A DNA stretch of 64,000 bases from Variovorax sp. J22G73 (GTDB lineage: Bacteria; Pseudomonadota; Gammaproteobacteria; Burkholderiales; Burkholderiaceae_C). The stretch lies in NCBI RefSeq assembly GCF_030317035.1, contig NZ_JASZYK010000011.1, forward strand, positions 186,001-250,000, given 5' to 3'. Under the pieces are notes generated by a model. It searched no databases and had not been told where the DNA came from. It saw only the letters and a program-made list of their open reading frames with translations. Below are positions 60,988 to 64,000 of this stretch, piece by piece; the first letter of the stretch is position 1, and each line of letters opens with the position of its first letter. A program made the position numbers and the translations under genes.

Positions 60988-61929
60988 CTAGGAAACGAGC
61001 TGAGGAGCGGGCGTCGTGGCTTGCTTCAGCAAGCTCAGGTAGCCCGGCTGCACTTCCATGCGCGCGGTGGCGCCCTGCTGGCGCAGCAGGCGGTGCGCCT
61101 TCGGCAGCGCCCAGCAAGGCAGGTTGGTGAACATGTGGTGCTCGCAGTGGTAGTTGACCCAGTAGGGCGCCACCAGCACGCGCTCGAGCCAGCTGGCGTG
61201 CGTGGTGCGGGCCTGGCGCAGCGGGTCGGCCTCGTCCTGCGCCACCAGCGCGTGCTCGGCGATGTTGCGCACGCGGCTCACCAGCGGCAGCCACGTGGCC
61301 ATCGGCAGCAGCCACATCGCCAGCCACGCCCAGCCGTGGCCGGCCAGCATGAAGGCCAGCAGGCCCAGGCCGTTGCCGAGCAGAAAGCGCCGGTCCTTCG
61401 CCAGCTCGCGAGCCAACACCTTCAGCACCGCCTCGCCCGGCGCGCGCCGGCGGATGCCTTGCGCTATGTGGCCGAAGCGCTGCTTGTAGAAGGTCTGCCC
61501 GCTCAGGTCGCGCAGCACCTTGCGCCACATCGACGCGCGCGTGATGGGGAAGGGCGCCGACAGCACCAGGTCGGGGTCTTCGGCCTGCTGCACAAAGCGG
61601 TGGTGCTGCAGGTGGTAGGGCCGGTAGTCGCGCAGCGTCGACGAGCACAGCCAGTGGCCGACCCAGTCGTTCACCTTGCGGTTGCGGTGCAGCCCCGCGT
61701 GCGCCGCGTCGTGCATGAGGATGAACAGGCCCAGCTGCCGCGTGCCGACGATGGGCACCATGAACGGCACGGTCCACGGCCACGCGATGCCCACCAGCAT
61801 CGCCGCGCCGATGACGCCCCAGCAATGCGCCACCAGCCACAGCCCCTTCCACGACGAGCGTGCGGTCAGCGCGCGCCACGCTTCGGTGCTGAAGAAGTCT
61901 TCGGGTTGGGCGCGGGGAGCGACGGCCAT
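60988..61929 (-). CDS. Membrane fatty-acid desaturase
   Basis: 313 aa from the ATG at 61929. Three histidine boxes that bind the di-iron centre are visible: HDAAHAG, HLQHHRF and HCEHHMFTNLP. Two hydrophobic pairs lie around 25-70 and 185-215. It introduces double bonds into lipid acyl chains. An in-frame start at 61965 exists, but the extra 12 residues are Arg/Cys-rich and unlikely. Its convergent neighbour, the EamA transporter, ends 9 bp away. Confidence 0.9.
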   Translation of the reverse strand: MAVAPRAQPEDFFSTEAWRALTARSSWKGLWLVAHCWGVIGAAMLVGIAWPWTVPFMVPIVGTRQLGLFILMHDAAHAGLHRNRKVNDWVGHWLCSSTLRDYRPYHLQHHRFVQQAEDPDLVLSAPFPITRASMWRKVLRDLSGQTFYKQRFGHIAQGIRRRAPGEAVLKVLARELAKDRRFLLGNGLGLLAFMLAGHGWAWLAMWLLPMATWLPLVSRVRNIAEHALVAQDEADPLRQARTTHASWLERVLVAPYWVNYHCEHHMFTNLPCWALPKAHRLLRQQGATARMEVQPGYLSLLKQATTPAPQLVS

Positions 61930-61987
61930 GCGTTTCAGTATGCGCCGCGAGCCCCGGCGGCACACGCGGACTTCCCCGATGTGCGGC

Positions 61988-62713
61988 CTACCTGTCGATG
62001 ACCTTGCGCGCGAAGACTTCGAGGTAGTCCATCAGCCGCTCGGCGCCCGCCATGGCCGCAGCCTCGTCGCCGGTCGCGATGCCCTGCGCCAGCTCGAGGT
62101 GCGCGTTGGCGCCCTCGACGATCTCGCCCTCGTGCTGGTAGGCGTACCAGAAGCGGCGGCACTGCACGATGGGCGGAATCACCGCCTTCACCGCGGAGTC
62201 GTTGTGGCTCGCCTGGTGGTTGACGAGGTCCAGCGCGTGGTCGGCGCGCATGTAGTCGCTCAGGTCGCCGCGGCCCGCGGCCTCGACCATGGCCTCGGCG
62301 CAGCGCACGATCTGCGCGCGCTGCAGCGCCGTGGCGCGCCGCGCTGAGCAGGCGGCAATGAGCCGCTCGAGCACGCGCCGGGTCTGGATCACGTCCAGGT
62401 GGTCGGCCAGGTCGATGGCCGACACCAGCAGGCCCCGGCGCGGCTGCTGCACGATGAGCCCGATGGACACCATGCGCATCAGCGCCTCGCGCACCGGCGT
62501 GCGGCCCAGGCCCGTGCGCTCGGCCAGCTCGGCCTCCACGACCTGGCTGCCGGGCTGGATCTGCAGCGTCGACAGCAGCGCCTCGATGGCGTCGTAGGCC
62601 ACGTCGGCGGCGCGGCGCTTGGGTGCGCTGGGCGCGCTTGGCGAACTGGATGGGGGGCTGGAATCGGGGGACGGGGCGGCCATGGGGGTCTCGTGCGGGT
62701 GCGGCGTCGTCAT
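61988..62713 (-). CDS. GntR-family transcriptional regulator (FadR/VanR subgroup)
   Basis: 241 aa from an ATG at 62713. A Pro/Ser-rich leader of about 30 residues precedes the winged helix (VAYDAIEALLSTLQIQPGSQVVEAELAERTGLGRTPVREALMRM) and a helical FCD ligand domain with Asp/His metal ligands (DYMRADHALDLVNHQASHND). Its start overlaps the stop of the FAD-dependent dehydrogenase gene as ATGA, so the regulator is translated after its probable target. Confidence 0.92.
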   Translation of the reverse strand: MTTPHPHETPMAAPSPDSSPPSSSPSAPSAPKRRAADVAYDAIEALLSTLQIQPGSQVVEAELAERTGLGRTPVREALMRMVSIGLIVQQPRRGLLVSAIDLADHLDVIQTRRVLERLIAACSARRATALQRAQIVRCAEAMVEAAGRGDLSDYMRADHALDLVNHQASHNDSAVKAVIPPIVQCRRFWYAYQHEGEIVEGANAHLELAQGIATGDEAAAMAGAERLMDYLEVFARKVIDR

Positions 62714-64000
62714 TGTCGGGCGTCGCCCTGGGCGGCGAGCGCTGCCAGCGTGGCGATGCGCGCCGGCGACAGCGGCGGGCGCGGCGCGGGCGGCGTCCAG
62801 CCGAACAGGAACTGCGCCGCGTCGCCGCACACGCGGCCCTGGCAGGCGCCCATGCCGCAGCGGCGGTGCAGCTTGGCGTCGGCCCAGCCGGTGCATGACG
62901 ACAGAGCGGACAGCGGCACGTCTTCGCAGCGGCACACCAGCGTGTCGGGCCCGGGCATCTGCCGGAGCTCGGGCGCCAGCGCGAAGCTGCGGTGCAGCTG
63001 CGCGGCGAAGGCGTCCCACCTGGCGCGCTCGCGCTGGTGCGCCTTGGCTTCGCGCTCCTGGCCGACGGCCGCGTGGCCGGCGATGGTGCCTTGCGCCAGC
63101 GCGCGCTCGCTGCCGCCGAAGCCGGTGCATTCGCCGGCCGCGTAGATGCCCGCCACGCTGGTGGCTTGCAGCGCATCGACCGACAGGCCCGGCCCCGCGA
63201 GCGCACAGCCGAGCAGTTGCCCCAGTTGCGTGTTGGGCACCAGGCCGAAGCCGCAGGCGATGCGATCGCATGCGATGTCGACCTCGCGACCGCCCTGCCG
63301 CAACCGGACCGACTCGACCTGCGCCGTACCCTGCGCCGACACGATGCGCGACCCGGTACGGTACCGCAGGCCCGGCGCACCGACCGACATGCCGCCCAAC
63401 GCCACGGCTTGCGCCGCCTTGCCAGGCCAGCGCACAAGGCCGGCACCGAAGCGCGCCACCGATGCGAACGAAGCCTGCTCGGCGATGCGCAGCACCGTCG
63501 CGCCCGCGGCGTGCGCCGTGGCCGCGGCGGCCAGCAGCAAGGGCCCGCTGCCCGCGACGACGATGCGCTCGCCCGCCACCGGCAGCCCCGCCTTCACCAG
63601 CGCCTGCAGCCCGCCCACGCCCGTCACGCCGGGCAGCGTCCAGCCGGGGAAGGGCAGCAGCAGCTCGCGCGCGCCGGTGCAGAGCACGAGCTTGTTCCAG
63701 CGCATGCGCGTGGCGCCCTCGGCGTCTTCGAGCAGCAGTTCGCGCGGCGCGGTCACCGTGGCCACCATGGTCGCGGCCACGACACGCGTGCCGCTGCGCA
63801 CGCGAATGTTCGCGTGGCGCGCGAGCGCCTCGCGCCACCGGTGCGCCGCGGGCGGCAGCACGGCGCCGGGGCCGTCGCGCCAGATCTGTCCGCCGGGCGC
63901 GGGGTTGTCGTCGATGACGACGACCGCCGCGCCGCGGGTCGCGGCCGCCACCGCGGCGGCCATGCCGGCCGGCCCCGCGCCGATGACCAGCACGTCGCAG
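62710..64000 (-). CDS. FAD/NAD(P)-dependent dehydrogenase subunit with BFD-like [2Fe-2S] domain (5' end outside the window)
   Basis: About 430 codons are present; the start lies beyond the right edge because the frame is open to position 64000. VIGAGPAGMAAAVAAATRG is the FAD-binding GxGxxG region, VVAGSGPLLLAAAATAHAAG the NAD-binding loop, and AAGECTGFGG the second FAD contact. The C-terminal cluster CRCEDVPLSAL with CGMGACQGRVC is a BFD-like [2Fe-2S] site, as in HcnB, opine-oxidase and D-hydroxyproline dehydrogenase alpha subunits. The GntR regulator overlaps its stop. Confidence 0.88.
   Translation of the reverse strand, partial: CDVLVIGAGPAGMAAAVAAATRGAAVVVIDDNPAPGGQIWRDGPGAVLPPAAHRWREALARHANIRVRSGTRVVAATMVATVTAPRELLLEDAEGATRMRWNKLVLCTGARELLLPFPGWTLPGVTGVGGLQALVKAGLPVAGERIVVAGSGPLLLAAAATAHAAGATVLRIAEQASFASVARFGAGLVRWPGKAAQAVALGGMSVGAPGLRYRTGSRIVSAQGTAQVESVRLRQGGREVDIACDRIACGFGLVPNTQLGQLLGCALAGPGLSVDALQATSVAGIYAAGECTGFGGSERALAQGTIAGHAAVGQEREAKAHQRERARWDAFAAQLHRSFALAPELRQMPGPDTLVCRCEDVPLSALSSCTGWADAKLHRRCGMGACQGRVCGDAAQFLFGWTPPAPRPPLSPARIATLAALAAQGDARQ

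Noticed and set aside
1..64000. tRNA, rRNA, CRISPR array, prophage or insertion sequence
   Set aside because: No cloverleaf, spacer-repeat array, integrase or transposase was recognised by reading; the AT-rich island at 3863-7310 lacks mobility genes.

Overview
The window is GC-rich chromosomal DNA of a beta-proteobacterium, most likely a Comamonadaceae member close to Variovorax. This is inferred from the protein sequences, the two Bug-type (tripartite tricarboxylate) solute receptors, the gene order recA-recX / sucC-sucD-terC-pilin, and the many LysR, IclR, GntR, TetR and MocR regulators next to small catabolic operons. No rRNA, tRNA, CRISPR array, prophage or transposase was recognised.

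Layout. 1-3862 (minus): a type IV pilus minor-pilin operon, pilE-fimT-pilV-pilW-pilX-pilY1, with overlapping genes; pilY1 runs off the left edge. 3863-7310: a visibly AT-richer island with a possible decayed gene, a five-helix membrane phosphotransferase of the sulfatase/alkaline-phosphatase superfamily and a phospholipid N-methyltransferase-like enzyme, next to the major pilin gene pilA (7322-7807), which has its own sigma-54 promoter and terminator. 8016-12703 (minus): a signalling operon of PP2C phosphatase, FHA protein, CHASE2-adenylate cyclase and probable cAMP phosphodiesterase. 12732-16767: terC, sucD and sucC, then the divergent argC. 16801-18192: two small membrane-protein genes.

18226-26606 is a sugar-acid utilisation locus: an IclR regulator and an SDR dehydrogenase face an operon of an RraA-like aldolase, a split altronate-dehydratase-type enzyme, a polar-amino-acid-type ABC transporter and an enolase-superfamily dehydratase. 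Palindromes resembling KdgR sites lie in the shared promoter region. 26632-28707 holds recA (with a LexA box), recX and a small SRPBCC gene. 28855-31653 holds a MarR regulator and a TctD/TctE-like two-component pair. 31664-36383 holds birA, then a SET-domain methyltransferase divergent from a topoisomerase III that ends in a histone-H1-like tail and a SWIB domain. The 85 bp between these two genes contain a 35-bp perfect purine-pyrimidine alternation (potential Z-DNA).

36386-51971 is a series of metabolic genes with their regulators: two Bug receptors, an N-formylglutamate amidohydrolase, SDR, thioesterase, an AidB-like acyl-CoA dehydrogenase, a class-I glutamine amidotransferase-like hydrolase, a sugar isomerase, a catalase-like protein, MocR and an MFS exporter. 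52060-54479 holds a small conserved protein, a long-form IF-1 and the DbpA helicase. The right end carries a MATE exporter, small proteins, a MerR/TipAS regulator, an acyltransferase, LysR/EamA, a fatty-acid desaturase, and a GntR regulator overlapping an FAD/[2Fe-2S] dehydrogenase subunit cut by the window edge.

The three stretches most worth follow-up are the SET / Z-DNA / TopB-H1-SWIB locus, the pilin-adjacent PmtA-like plus phosphotransferase island, and the KdgR-like sugar-acid operon.
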